Assembly: GCF_000686725.1 (NCBI RefSeq) | Contig: NZ_JMLK01000030.1 | Span: 1 to 32,224, forward strand | Source: Clostridium akagii DSM 12554 | GTDB taxonomy: Bacteria > Bacillota > Clostridia > Clostridiales > Clostridiaceae | Length of the DNA stretch: 32,224 bases | Direction of reading: 5' to 3' | Part shown: in pieces, positions 24,172 through 32,224 of the stretch | Numbering within the stretch: position 1 is the first letter of the stretch | Layout of the letters: every line of letters starts with the position of its first letter | The notes under the pieces: generated by a model | The model's input: only the letters and a program-made list of their open reading frames with translations | Told to the model about the DNA's origin: nothing | The model's database searches: none | Program-made: the position numbers and the translations under genes

Positions 24172-27100
24172 TTACATTATCTTCATTTGTTCTTGTTCTA
24201 TTTTTCTAAATTCAACTTCTTGATTTGAAACCTGACTTCTTACTTCCATTACCACGGTCTGCTGAGCATCACCAATAAGTTTTTGCCCTAATATATAGTT
24301 CACGTCAAACTTTCCAGAAATAGCTGGAGTTGCTCCACGAACTGGTACAATAAGCTGAACATTGTTGGCTTTTAGAAATTCAAATATAGGCTCCCATATG
24401 TATATGTCTTTAGCTGCTCCAAAAGGATTGTCTATGAATATTGTTTTTCTCAATTTATTATTGTCAGCATTAAAGGAATTTATATTTTTAATGTAATTTA
24501 TGACGGAAATTAAAAATTGAATATATATTCCCTGTGACTGACCAGTACTTCCAACAGCTTGCTCGTATTCCAAAGTTCTGCTTTGCTGTGAAATTCTCTC
24601 TCTTTTATAAAGCTTCAGGACTATTTTATTCATGTCTTGTACAATTACAGAAAAAAGCCGTTTAAGTGCCAATTGATTTTTAATATATTTCATTTTTTCT
24701 AAAGAATCCTGTATACTATCAACTTTTTTTATTGTGTTTTCAATATACTCTGACATTCTTAGTTTTTGCTCCTGCTCATTAACATAAGGAAGATTTAAGC
24801 TAACTATTTGTATTAATTCATTGTTTAAATTTAATTTTGATAACCGTGGAAATCTATCCAGTTCTGTTTTCACATCTCTGCAACGTTGGATACATTGGTT
24901 TTGGAAGTTATCTTTAATCTGCTCCATATCCTTAATATCATTTTCTATTTTTCCCTTTTGAAGAAATAAAAGTTCTTTAATTTTTTCTAAATTTTCTGCT
25001 AGTTCTAAACATTTCTCAGTGTCAGTTGGAATAATAATGCTCCTAGCGAATTCTTCTGCCAGTTCCATGGCCCCTATTTCTTTAAGTGTTTTTATATTTT
25101 TTTCTTTACCATTTTCAAAATCCGTCTTACTATCTTTTTCTTTTCTGCGTATTTTGCTATAATCATTTTCCAGAATTTCATAATAATTTTTAATGTCCTC
25201 TTTATTTTCTAACTGGGCTTTTGTCTTATCTTTAAGTATATTATTGGATCTTAAAGTTACCTCTACATCCCCTATAATAGACTTTAAATCTTGAATTTCC
25301 TTATAAATAACAGTCTCTAATTTTAAAAGTTCACCTTTTTTATTAACAAGTTTTTTACCTTTTAAAATATTCTCCTCTTCAAATTGCTTAAATAAAAATA
25401 CTTCCATTTCAATTGGTATGTACTGTCCAAAATCATCAGAGAACCTGCTTAATAAGTTATCAATATTTCCCTGAAGATTGTCATTTAAACTTCTTTCTTT
25501 AATAATTTCTTTATTGATGTTTTCAGCCTTGGTTTTCAAAGTTCCAAGATCATCCTTTAGTCCCTTTAACTCTTCTTCCCCAGTTACTAAAATCTCATTG
25601 TTATTTTTAAGCTCATAAAGCTTATCTATAGAGTATCCACGATTTATAGTTTCTTTTTCGCTTTTTCTCATATTACCAAGATAATTTTTTACAAGTTCTT
25701 CTTTATCTTTTATATCTGTATTTTTTTCCTCTAATGCTTTTTTGCTACCTTTAAATTTTGCTTCTAGATCCTCATCAGTTATATCTAATACTTCTTGGAC
25801 CTGTTCATTGTAATATGTTTTAAAAGAATCATCCCATTCACGTTTTATTAGTGCTATTTTTTCATCTACTACTTTTTTTACCTCAGCCTGACTTTTTTCC
25901 TCTTCCTTTTGAGCACTCATTAGATTTTGAATATCACTATATTGGATTTTCAAGATTTTTGAATTCTCTTCTGCTTCCTGTAGTATTTTTTCTTCTTCAT
26001 TTAAATTATCTAGGTTGATTTTTAATTCACTCAGTAGTTGTAGCTGACCATCTAGATCATCTATTTCTTTTATTATATTTTTATTAGCCGTTTCCAAATT
26101 TTTCATCTGGTTATCAAGGCCATCCATAGCTTTAATGCTATTAATTCTCTCAGATTTCAAAAATGATATTTGTTCCTTTAATTCTGCCATTTCCTTTATA
26201 ATATCTTCTATTTTATTGTCATAAGTAAATTGAAATTCTTTTATATAAGAATTATCCTTTTTTAATGTAGTTTCATTTCTTTTAAGAATCTCTAGGCTAT
26301 TTTTTCTTTCTTCTATATCTAATTGTATTTTAGCCTTTTCTGCTTTTATTTTTTCAATACTTATAAATTTAGACTTATCTTTTACAGCAAAAATCAAACC
26401 ATCAAGATTAAAATCTAATTTTTCCTTTATACTCTCTAAACTTATAATTGGAACAGCAAAATTACCAAAATCACATTCCTTAAATTTTTCATCATTAAGT
26501 AGCTTTTTAAAATTGTAAGTTACAATAACGGAATACGGTAAAAATGGTATTTTACTTAAAAGCAGCTCTTTTTCTTCTACTGTTCGCCCTTGAAGATACT
26601 CTATTCCAAGGATTCCATCTTCATTATAGTTTCTATTAATATATTCTTTTACCTTTAATATCTCTTTAGTCTCTTGCATAGGCTTATCCTGATTTAGCTC
26701 AGTATTATAATCCACTAGCTTTTTTAATTCTTTTTCTTCACCAAATATTATTTCTAAAAGTTCTTTATATTTAATATCTAAGCTATTACTTAGATCTAAA
26801 ATATCAGTGGCAGAATAAACTTCTAATAGTTTATAAGCTTTAGTTTTGTCTGCTTTGTACAACTTAATTAAATCATCATGCTGATTTATTTTACTTTCCA
26901 TAAAGCTAAGTTTTTCTTCATCTTTAGCTATGGCGATTTTAAAATTATTATTTTGCTGTATTAGGGAGTCAGATAAAATTTTATTTAATTCTAATTTACC
27001 TTTTCCCTGTTCTCTATGTTTTTCAATTCCTACAATTTCACTATCAATCTCACTAATAAGCATAATGTTTACTTGCTTTCTAATAGCATTAACCTTATCC

Positions 27101-28581
27101 TTCAGTGCTTTTTGCTTGCCTCTTGATTTTGATATCTCGCTTTCATTAACTGCAATTTTTTTATCAATATCCCTCTCTGCATTTGAAGATTCATTTATTT
27201 CAATAGATATTTTTTCTAATTTAGTTAAAGCTCTACGAAGCTGATTATTTAGCTCCTTAAGCTTTATATCATCCCTTGATTTTTTATTCCATGCCAAAAT
27301 GTTAAGATCTTTGGTTAATGTATCATTGTCAGTAAAAATATTTTTAAGTAAATGGTTTGTTTCATCATATTTATTTTTGCTTTCTATATAATCCATAAAA
27401 TAATTTTTTGCTTCTCTAAATTTAATGTCCTTGCTTAGAGCCATAAAGCTTGCGTCAGCACCTTCATAGCTATTTTGTAAATCTTCCAACTTTTCTTTTG
27501 TGATATTTAGCTTATTATGTTGGCTTTGCAGTTTTATTGTTGCTATATTTTTTTCAATTTCTTTTGCTTCTTTGTTTATGCTTTCTATGTCTTCTTCTAG
27601 AGAATTTTTTTCACTGTATTTACTATCTATGTTATTTTCCAAAGTATTATATGTGCTCACAAGGGAATCTTCTAACTTTTCCTTTGCTTCATATACATTA
27701 ACAAGAGAAGACGCCATACTAATAAAATCACTAGTTACATTACCTTGTCTATCAAATTTTGAAATTTCGCCTTTTTGTTTTGATAGTTCTAATATTTTAT
27801 CCTTAATATCCAAAAGGGTTTTTGCCATGTCTTCATCATCATTTTCTTTATTGGTTTTTGCCATAAATGCCTTTTGGATGATTTTTTCTATAAGTAGGTC
27901 CTCTACTACCTTTCTTGATGTCCTATAATTCTCCTCAAAATAGCCTCTCACGTGACCTTCAGTCTTGTTTATACCTCTTATGATTTCCCATTCACTTTCA
28001 TATAAACCATGCTGGCTAATAAACCTTTGATATTCTCCCTTTTTATTCTCAAAAATATCAGAAACAATAACGAAGGAATTTTCACTTTGTAATTCTCTTA
28101 ACTGTTTTTTCAGACCGTTATAAGTAACTTTTTCTTTATTATCTTGAAGGGACAAATTATTTATATCATTTTCATTATATGTATTATAAAATAAACAATA
28201 ATTATAATAATCAAAAGCTGCTGTATCATTTCCATTTTCATTATTTCCAGAGTTTTCAGTGCCTTTTCTAGCACAAAATCCCGTAGTCATATATTTATAA
28301 CCAGATTTATCTCCATCATCTAATCGCCATTCGATTAATGAGTGAATTACATTGCTGCAATCCTTGCCTCTAAATAGTTTTTCTATAGGCTGTTTTTCAT
28401 CTAGATGACAGTTGGGTATAAGGTTTTGCAAAAGTAGTAACATTAAAAGACTTTTACCACCACCGTTTGCCAGATCATAAAGCGTATTGCTACAAGCAAA
28501 GTTCATCTTAAAATCATCATATATTTGGGTACCATTATTGTATTTTACGTTATTTACTCTTATTCTATTTATCTGTGGCAT
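24172..28581 (-). CDS. Giant SMC/MukB-like ATPase, MksB/JetC-type
   Basis: A 1469-residue SMC-like protein. The N-terminal ATPase part starts with INRIRVNNVKYNNG and carries Walker A ANGGGKSL at residues 38-45. Two very long Lys/Glu-rich coiled coils (roughly 270-600 and 730-1250) surround a non-coiled hinge-like part (about 630-720, with KIPFLPYSVIVTYNFKKLL and NLDGLIFAVKDKSKF). The C-terminal ATPase part has the ABC signature GSTGQSQGIYIQF (from 1344) and Walker B TIFIDNPFGAAKD, with Asp1384 followed by Asn1385 instead of the usual Glu. Length and gene order (kleisin-like, small subunit, SMC) match MksBEF/Wadjet JetC. Such complexes extrude DNA loops; Wadjet uses this to recognise and cleave plasmids. 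Its ATG overlaps the stop of the preceding gene by one base (TAATG), with GGGGGA as Shine-Dalgarno, so translation is coupled. Confidence 0.85.
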   Translation of the reverse strand: MPQINRIRVNNVKYNNGTQIYDDFKMNFACSNTLYDLANGGGKSLLMLLLLQNLIPNCHLDEKQPIEKLFRGKDCSNVIHSLIEWRLDDGDKSGYKYMTTGFCARKGTENSGNNENGNDTAAFDYYNYCLFYNTYNENDINNLSLQDNKEKVTYNGLKKQLRELQSENSFVIVSDIFENKKGEYQRFISQHGLYESEWEIIRGINKTEGHVRGYFEENYRTSRKVVEDLLIEKIIQKAFMAKTNKENDDEDMAKTLLDIKDKILELSKQKGEISKFDRQGNVTSDFISMASSLVNVYEAKEKLEDSLVSTYNTLENNIDSKYSEKNSLEEDIESINKEAKEIEKNIATIKLQSQHNKLNITKEKLEDLQNSYEGADASFMALSKDIKFREAKNYFMDYIESKNKYDETNHLLKNIFTDNDTLTKDLNILAWNKKSRDDIKLKELNNQLRRALTKLEKISIEINESSNAERDIDKKIAVNESEISKSRGKQKALKDKVNAIRKQVNIMLISEIDSEIVGIEKHREQGKGKLELNKILSDSLIQQNNNFKIAIAKDEEKLSFMESKINQHDDLIKLYKADKTKAYKLLEVYSATDILDLSNSLDIKYKELLEIIFGEEKELKKLVDYNTELNQDKPMQETKEILKVKEYINRNYNEDGILGIEYLQGRTVEEKELLLSKIPFLPYSVIVTYNFKKLLNDEKFKECDFGNFAVPIISLESIKEKLDFNLDGLIFAVKDKSKFISIEKIKAEKAKIQLDIEERKNSLEILKRNETTLKKDNSYIKEFQFTYDNKIEDIIKEMAELKEQISFLKSERINSIKAMDGLDNQMKNLETANKNIIKEIDDLDGQLQLLSELKINLDNLNEEEKILQEAEENSKILKIQYSDIQNLMSAQKEEEKSQAEVKKVVDEKIALIKREWDDSFKTYYNEQVQEVLDITDEDLEAKFKGSKKALEEKNTDIKDKEELVKNYLGNMRKSEKETINRGYSIDKLYELKNNNEILVTGEEELKGLKDDLGTLKTKAENINKEIIKERSLNDNLQGNIDNLLSRFSDDFGQYIPIEMEVFLFKQFEEENILKGKKLVNKKGELLKLETVIYKEIQDLKSIIGDVEVTLRSNNILKDKTKAQLENKEDIKNYYEILENDYSKIRRKEKDSKTDFENGKEKNIKTLKEIGAMELAEEFARSIIIPTDTEKCLELAENLEKIKELLFLQKGKIENDIKDMEQIKDNFQNQCIQRCRDVKTELDRFPRLSKLNLNNELIQIVSLNLPYVNEQEQKLRMSEYIENTIKKVDSIQDSLEKMKYIKNQLALKRLFSVIVQDMNKIVLKLYKRERISQQSRTLEYEQAVGSTGQSQGIYIQFLISVINYIKNINSFNADNNKLRKTIFIDNPFGAAKDIYIWEPIFEFLKANNVQLIVPVRGATPAISGKFDVNYILGQKLIGDAQQTVVMEVRSQVSNQEVEFRKIEQEQMKIM

Positions 28582-29291
28582 TAATTATTTCCCCCTGACT
28601 GCATTATTTCGTAGAGTCTACCTCTAAAGTCCTCAAAATAATTTTCTATCAAAGCCTTAAATCTATCGCTAGAATAATATCTTTCTTCTACTTCAATAAA
28701 AAGATTTTGCTCTTTTAAGAAATTAAAAGTGATTTTTATATACCCAAGTCTTGAACCTTTATATGCTCTAGCATTTACAGATAAATCGTTACTGTGGCTT
28801 AATGGGAGTTCCTCCCATAAAAGAGCTATGGCTTTAAAGCTGTTCTCTTCAAGTTCATTTTGAGCTACTCCATCTAACTTACTAATAATACTTGAAAGTG
28901 AGCTATCAACACTTTTAAGCACATCTTCACTTTTTATATATTCCTGAAAAGAATAACTTGAAGAATCCTTATAAAACAATGTAATGATATTATAAATAAT
29001 AAAATAGCACATATATAATTCTTTATTAACCTTAAGTCCAAGCATTTTTCGTAGTTCTTCATTGGTATAACCAAAAATCTTGTTTTTTTCTCCAGCTGTA
29101 ATATACAAAGCATTTTTATATTGATATAAAGTTAAATTCAGCTTGTCTAACATGCTGTTAAATATATTGTACATTTCCATATTAGAATTGTATTCTTCGT
29201 ATAAATCTCCATTTTCTTTGCTGCTTACATTTTCTCCTGTAATGAGCTTTGAAAACAGCTCAAGAGCTTTTTCCATATTCCAGTTTTCCAA
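28581..29291 (-). CDS. Small SMC-complex subunit, MksE/JetB-like (putative)
   Basis: A 236-residue soluble protein with no catalytic motif. It is mostly helical: NMEKALELFSKLITGE at the start, then YTNEELRKMLGLKVNKELYMCYFIIYNIITLFYKDSS in the middle, and a charged C-terminal part ending with YFEDFRGRLYEIMQ. Size and position between a kleisin-like gene and the SMC gene fit the MukE/MksE/JetB subunit, a winged-helix dimer that bridges kleisin and SMC heads. The family may be the one catalogued as DUF6063; that is from memory and not checked. A TTG start is supported by GAGAGGG 10 bases upstream, located inside the end of the preceding gene; the first ATG is 15 bases further in and poorly spaced. 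Confidence 0.65.
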   Translation of the reverse strand: MENWNMEKALELFSKLITGENVSSKENGDLYEEYNSNMEMYNIFNSMLDKLNLTLYQYKNALYITAGEKNKIFGYTNEELRKMLGLKVNKELYMCYFIIYNIITLFYKDSSSYSFQEYIKSEDVLKSVDSSLSSIISKLDGVAQNELEENSFKAIALLWEELPLSHSNDLSVNARAYKGSRLGYIKITFNFLKEQNLFIEVEERYYSSDRFKALIENYFEDFRGRLYEIMQSGGNN

Positions 29292-29293
29292 AT

Positions 29294-30826
29294 TTATTCA
29301 ACCCTCTCAAATTTTATATTAGTAATTTTAAATATAGATGATATTTCTATTGTATCATCTGGCAAAGGCACCACTTTAAATTTCAAACCTTTATTTTCAT
29401 CTTTATCCGTAGGTGATAGCATTTCAATAATTATTTTATCAAAAATTGTGTTTTCATCCTCTTTGAGGTTTCCCATATCATAATAATTTTTTTGTGCAAT
29501 TTGCAGTACAAAAGAATAATAATCGCCGTTTTTTAAAATATCCTTTTGAAGCTTATTTTCTAAGTATTCATTAAATTCTCTAAGAGTAAATTCCCCCTGC
29601 TCCAAGAGATATTCCATTAAAAGCTTCATGAATATTATAAAATTATGAGCTATTCTCTCATCTTCTATATCATCTAAAGACTTATATTCTCTTTCTTCAA
29701 GGCTAACGACTTGTTCTCCCTCTTCCTCATTATTAGGTCTGTAGGTTAACAGCTCATCCATATTTCTTAAATTAAAGGTTTTTTTAAATTTTATCTTTAA
29801 TAATGGGTTCATTATGTATTCAAGTAGCTGTACATTATCTGAATCAAGAGTTTTTTCATACATAGTTTTAAAATCAAAGGACATTTTAAGTTTATTTAAA
29901 GTTACTTTTTTAATAATTTCATCTGATTTTATCTTTAGATCAGTGGAAGAATTCAAAAGTTCACCATGCTTTGAAATAGCCCTTTTTATTTCCGTCTCAA
30001 GATTATAAATATGTTCTCGATTCTTTAAAAAGTCTTCCTCATTACTGCTGTCACTCTCTTCTATTCTTTTAAGTGCTAGTTCTATTAGTTTTTTGTTTTT
30101 ATCAAAAAGGCCCTGTTCTTCATCAAACCACTTCATACTAGTGTTAATAAGCTGCTCTGCTAGCTTATTTCCTTCAAAGACATTATAACTTAGGATATTC
30201 AAAATTTCATTTTTCCGCTTCATAAGTTTACTAACTTCATTATTTATTCTTTTTACAACCTCAATACCACCTTTGAAGTTTTTTGACTCTATCATTTTAG
30301 AAAGTAATATCTGCTGAATACTTATCTTGCTCTCATCCTTTATTTCTTTAGTATCAAGATAAAACTCAATAGCCTGTGAAGTTATGTAGTAACGAATAGC
30401 ATTTTCTTCTATTCTAGATTCAATTAATCTTATTCTAGATGACATAGTTTTCTTTTCTTTAGGATCATAATAACTATAAGAAAATGGTTTTCCATCATTT
30501 ATAATTTTTTCGAAAATATAATTTATAAGCTGAAGGTTTTCTTCCACCTCTAGATACAAATCATAATCCCGTTTTAAAATTTCTGTAGTGAATTTCTCAA
30601 ATTCCTTAAAGGAAACCCCCTCATCATTAAAATTGTTTTCTTCTATAAACAATCGAAGTATTGCTATAACTATATAACCCATATCAATAAAGTTATATTT
30701 ACCATCCATAAATAAATCTAAAGATATTTCTCTAATCCTAAAAAAAGGATAATACTTTTTAAGATTTTGCATTCTTTCATTGTGTTCATCTATTATCTCA
30801 TCAATGTAACTAAATTCTTTATTCAA
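29294..30826 (-). CDS. Kleisin-like subunit, MksF/JetA-family (putative)
   Basis: A 510-residue acidic, helical protein opening the SMC operon. The N-terminal third (about 15-150) looks like a winged-helix dimer domain, with FFRIREISLDLF, IDMGYIVIAILRLFIEENNF and a beta-wing around PFSYSYYDPKEKK. The middle (about 190-330) is predicted helical bundle or coiled coil. After an acidic linker (NNEEEGEQVVSLEEREYKSLDDIEDE) a second winged-helix-like domain follows, with EYLLEQGEFTLREFNEYLENKL. This plan matches MukF/MksF kleisins and the JetA family of Wadjet systems, possibly DUF5716 (recalled, unchecked). The start is a TTG with AGGAG 10 bases upstream; the only nearby ATG leads to a stop after four codons. 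Confidence 0.7.
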   Translation of the reverse strand: MNKEFSYIDEIIDEHNERMQNLKKYYPFFRIREISLDLFMDGKYNFIDMGYIVIAILRLFIEENNFNDEGVSFKEFEKFTTEILKRDYDLYLEVEENLQLINYIFEKIINDGKPFSYSYYDPKEKKTMSSRIRLIESRIEENAIRYYITSQAIEFYLDTKEIKDESKISIQQILLSKMIESKNFKGGIEVVKRINNEVSKLMKRKNEILNILSYNVFEGNKLAEQLINTSMKWFDEEQGLFDKNKKLIELALKRIEESDSSNEEDFLKNREHIYNLETEIKRAISKHGELLNSSTDLKIKSDEIIKKVTLNKLKMSFDFKTMYEKTLDSDNVQLLEYIMNPLLKIKFKKTFNLRNMDELLTYRPNNEEEGEQVVSLEEREYKSLDDIEDERIAHNFIIFMKLLMEYLLEQGEFTLREFNEYLENKLQKDILKNGDYYSFVLQIAQKNYYDMGNLKEDENTIFDKIIIEMLSPTDKDENKGLKFKVVPLPDDTIEISSIFKITNIKFERVE

Positions 30827-30913
30827 GACTCATCAACTCCTGGTTTGTAGCTTTAATACCTTAATTTTTTTACTTTATTACGACTATAAACATTTTATCA
30901 TACTTTTGGAAAC

Positions 30914-30957
30914 AACAAACCTATCGGAATGAAATTAATGATGCCGATAGGTTTGTT
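30914..30957. repeat. Orphan perfect inverted repeat upstream of the SMC operon
   Basis: AACAAACCTATCGG (30914-30927) and its exact complement (30944-30957) enclose 16 bases. The plus-strand side continues TTATTATTTTC, which would suit a rho-independent terminator, but no plus-strand gene precedes it. It may instead be an operator for the SMC operon or the relic of a lost gene's terminator. Confidence 0.7.
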
Positions 30958-31160
30958 ATTATTTTCTATTACCATCTCTATCAAACATTTTTTTATGTAC
31001 TTGATAAGATGATTACAATTAATCTTACCAGTAAAATCTACTGTAAACTATTAGTAACTATCACAATATATAAAATTCATATACCAAATTTGATTTTCAA
31101 ACCACATTGAATAGTATTGGGCACGATCCATATATAAAATAAATTTTATGATCTTTTCTA

Positions 31161-31193
31161 TATGTCGACATAATGCGATAAATTATCTATAAT
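31161..31193 (+). promoter_or_regulatory. Promoter of the tyrosine recombinase gene with a palindrome over the -35
   Basis: TCGACA (31165-31170) and TATAAT (31188-31193) are spaced 17 bases apart and lie about 30 bases before the recombinase ATG. The -35 is inside the perfect 12-base palindrome TATGTCGACATA (31161-31172), a possible repressor or activator site. Confidence 0.7.
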
Positions 31194-31222
31194 TAAAGTA
31201 TGAGAGAATAGGTGGATGATAG

Positions 31223-32161
31223 ATGGAATATAGTACAGAAGTTATAAATAATAATATTAAACTTTATATCAATACTCTAAAAACTGAAAGAAATCTTACA
31301 GAGAAAAGTACAAAAGCATATTACTCAGATTTATCAAATTTCTTGCATTGGCTACTAGATAATAAAGTTGACAAAATAGATGTAACTGTAATTAATTCTT
31401 ATATCTATTGGCTACAAAATACTAAAAAAATGAAAGATACGTCGATTAAAAGAAAATATGTTACCCTAAAATCATTTTCTAAATATTTATTGTATAAAAA
31501 AATAATACTGAATTCTCCTTTTGAGAACATGAGGATTTCCTTTAAAACTTCAAAAGGATTACCAAAAACTCTATCTTCTCAAGAAATAATAAAACTATTG
31601 AAATCACCAGTACAAGAGTTACTGATCCTTAAAACAGAATTTAGAAGAACTATATGTATTCGAAATTTAGCAATTATAGAATTGCTTTATTGTACAGGTA
31701 TAAGGATTGGCGAACTTGTAAAAATTGAGTTAAAGGACATTAACATTGGAGAACAAACATTATTAATTCATGGCAAAGGAAGAAAGGATAGGCTTTTATA
31801 CATATCTAGTAATGATGTTATTGAAATACTTAAAACTTGGCTAATTGCTAGGTATAACTTAAAACCCCATTGTGAAGCTCTGTTCATTAATAAATATAGA
31901 GATGAGATATCAATATATTCAATAGAAGATATATATGAGAAATATAGGCAATTAGCAGGACTTACTACAAAATCCACACCGCATCATTTGAGACATACTT
32001 TTGCTACGCAACTTTTGAACAATGGAGCTGATATAAGAGCTGTTCAGGAAATACTGGGTCATTCCAGCATAACAACTACTCAAATATATACCGAAGTATC
32101 AACAGAAAGAAAAAAGCAAGTTTTATTAAAATTTAATGCTAGGAATCTTATAAAAATATAG
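31223..32161 (+). CDS. Tyrosine recombinase (XerC/XerD-like integrase)
   Basis: A 312-residue site-specific recombinase. The N-terminal SAM-like core-binding domain (residues about 8-95) includes LTEKSTKAYYSDLSNFLHWL. The catalytic domain keeps all expected residues: Arg161 in CTGIRIGEL, Lys185 in HGKGRKDR, His254 and Arg257 in PHHLRHTFATQLL, His280 in LGHSSITTTQIYT and the nucleophile Tyr289. Length is close to XerC/XerD (about 300) with no arm-binding domain, so it is of the simple Xer or phase-variation/mobile-element type rather than lambda-type. AGGTGG lies 7 bases before the ATG. It is divergent from the SMC operon. A core-site-like palindrome lies 18 bases beyond its stop. Confidence 0.93.
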   Translation: MEYSTEVINNNIKLYINTLKTERNLTEKSTKAYYSDLSNFLHWLLDNKVDKIDVTVINSYIYWLQNTKKMKDTSIKRKYVTLKSFSKYLLYKKIILNSPFENMRISFKTSKGLPKTLSSQEIIKLLKSPVQELLILKTEFRRTICIRNLAIIELLYCTGIRIGELVKIELKDINIGEQTLLIHGKGRKDRLLYISSNDVIEILKTWLIARYNLKPHCEALFINKYRDEISIYSIEDIYEKYRQLAGLTTKSTPHHLRHTFATQLLNNGADIRAVQEILGHSSITTTQIYTEVSTERKKQVLLKFNARNLIKI

Positions 32162-32179
32162 CATCTTTCTTATCTTTAA

Positions 32180-32212
32180 TACCTCCTAATAACTATAAAT
32201 TATTTGGAGGTA
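32180..32212. repeat. 33-bp palindrome resembling a tyrosine recombinase core site
   Basis: TACCTCCTAATAA (32180-32192) and TTATTTGGAGGTA (32200-32212) are inverted repeats with one mismatch, separated by the 7 bases CTATAAA. Two arms of about 13 bases around a 6-8-base spacer is the layout of Xer/Flp-type crossover sites. The right arm also contains GGAGG followed 7 bases later by a TTG at 32218, so it may instead be the ribosome binding site and leader hairpin of a next gene outside the window. Confidence 0.5.
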
Positions 32213-32224
32213 CTAACTTGATCA

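Larger units (their letters stand above)
30827..31222. promoter_or_regulatory. Intergenic region between the SMC operon and the recombinase gene
   Basis: This 396-base gene-free stretch separates divergent genes. It holds a perfect 14-base inverted repeat (30914-30927 and 30944-30957), a possible weak minus-strand promoter for the SMC operon just downstream of it (TAAAAT-like -10 near 30895-30900), and the recombinase promoter at its plus-strand end. Between 30960 and 31150 it is AT-rich with only short imperfect repeats. No coding sequence was seen. Confidence 0.5.

Noticed and set aside
26930-27928. Open frames on the plus strand opposite the SMC-like gene
   Set aside because: They are hydrophobic, serine-rich mirror images of Lys/Glu-rich coiled coil, have no ribosome binding sites and overlap a well-supported gene.
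30958-31160. Short repeats in the gap before the recombinase as a CRISPR array or plasmid origin iterons
   Set aside because: They are short, irregular and AT-driven; no regular spacing or repeated unit was found.

Overview
The window is low-GC, Firmicutes-type DNA. It has strong GGAGG-like ribosome binding sites, frequent TTG starts, AT-rich intergenic DNA with sigma-A type promoters and U-tailed hairpins. Gene content (PRD/PTS regulators, EFR1-type ferredoxin flavodoxin, many TetR, HxlR and LysR regulators) points to a Clostridium-like anaerobe. No rRNA, tRNA, CRISPR array or transposase was seen.

Layout. (1) 1-6117, all minus: a PTS sugar operon made of a PRD regulator with its own EIIB-like and EIIA domains, a free IIB, a UlaA-type IIC, a small TPR-like protein, a class II ketose-bisphosphate aldolase, a P-loop kinase-like protein and a transaldolase-family gene cut by the window edge. 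No separate EIIA gene is seen, so the regulator's EIIA domain may complete the transporter. (2) 6118-9119: an EFR1 flavodoxin/ferredoxin divergent from a TetR regulator, a nitroreductase remnant and a lipoprotein. (3) 9137-14889: a CmpB-type membrane protein with an internal duplication, aspartate ammonia-lyase divergent from an Lrp/AsnC regulator, two tandem cysteine hydrolases behind an HxlR regulator, and a LysR gene destroyed by internal deletions. (4) 14890-19649: a PEBP protein, a small conserved protein, a TetR regulator divergent from a flavin reductase with two clear operators between them, and an HxlR regulator divergent from an Old Yellow Enzyme homologue. This is a redox/stress-response neighbourhood. 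(5) 19686-23126: a TetR regulator divergent from a DHA2 drug exporter followed by an MGT-type glycosyltransferase, which looks like a detoxification cassette. (6) 23216-24040: a CPBP membrane protease.

(7) 24172-32212 is the most interesting part: a tightly packed minus-strand operon of three genes (510, 236 and 1469 residues). The last is a giant SMC/MukB-like ATPase. The arrangement of kleisin-like, small winged-helix-like and SMC-like genes is that of MksBEF/Wadjet (JetA-JetB-JetC) systems. No JetD-like nuclease gene is present, and the Walker B motif reads Asp-Asn where most SMC proteins have Asp-Glu. A tyrosine recombinase is divergent from this operon, and a 33-bp core-site-like palindrome lies just after it.

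All assignments come from reading motifs, gene order and sequence signals by eye; no database search was run.
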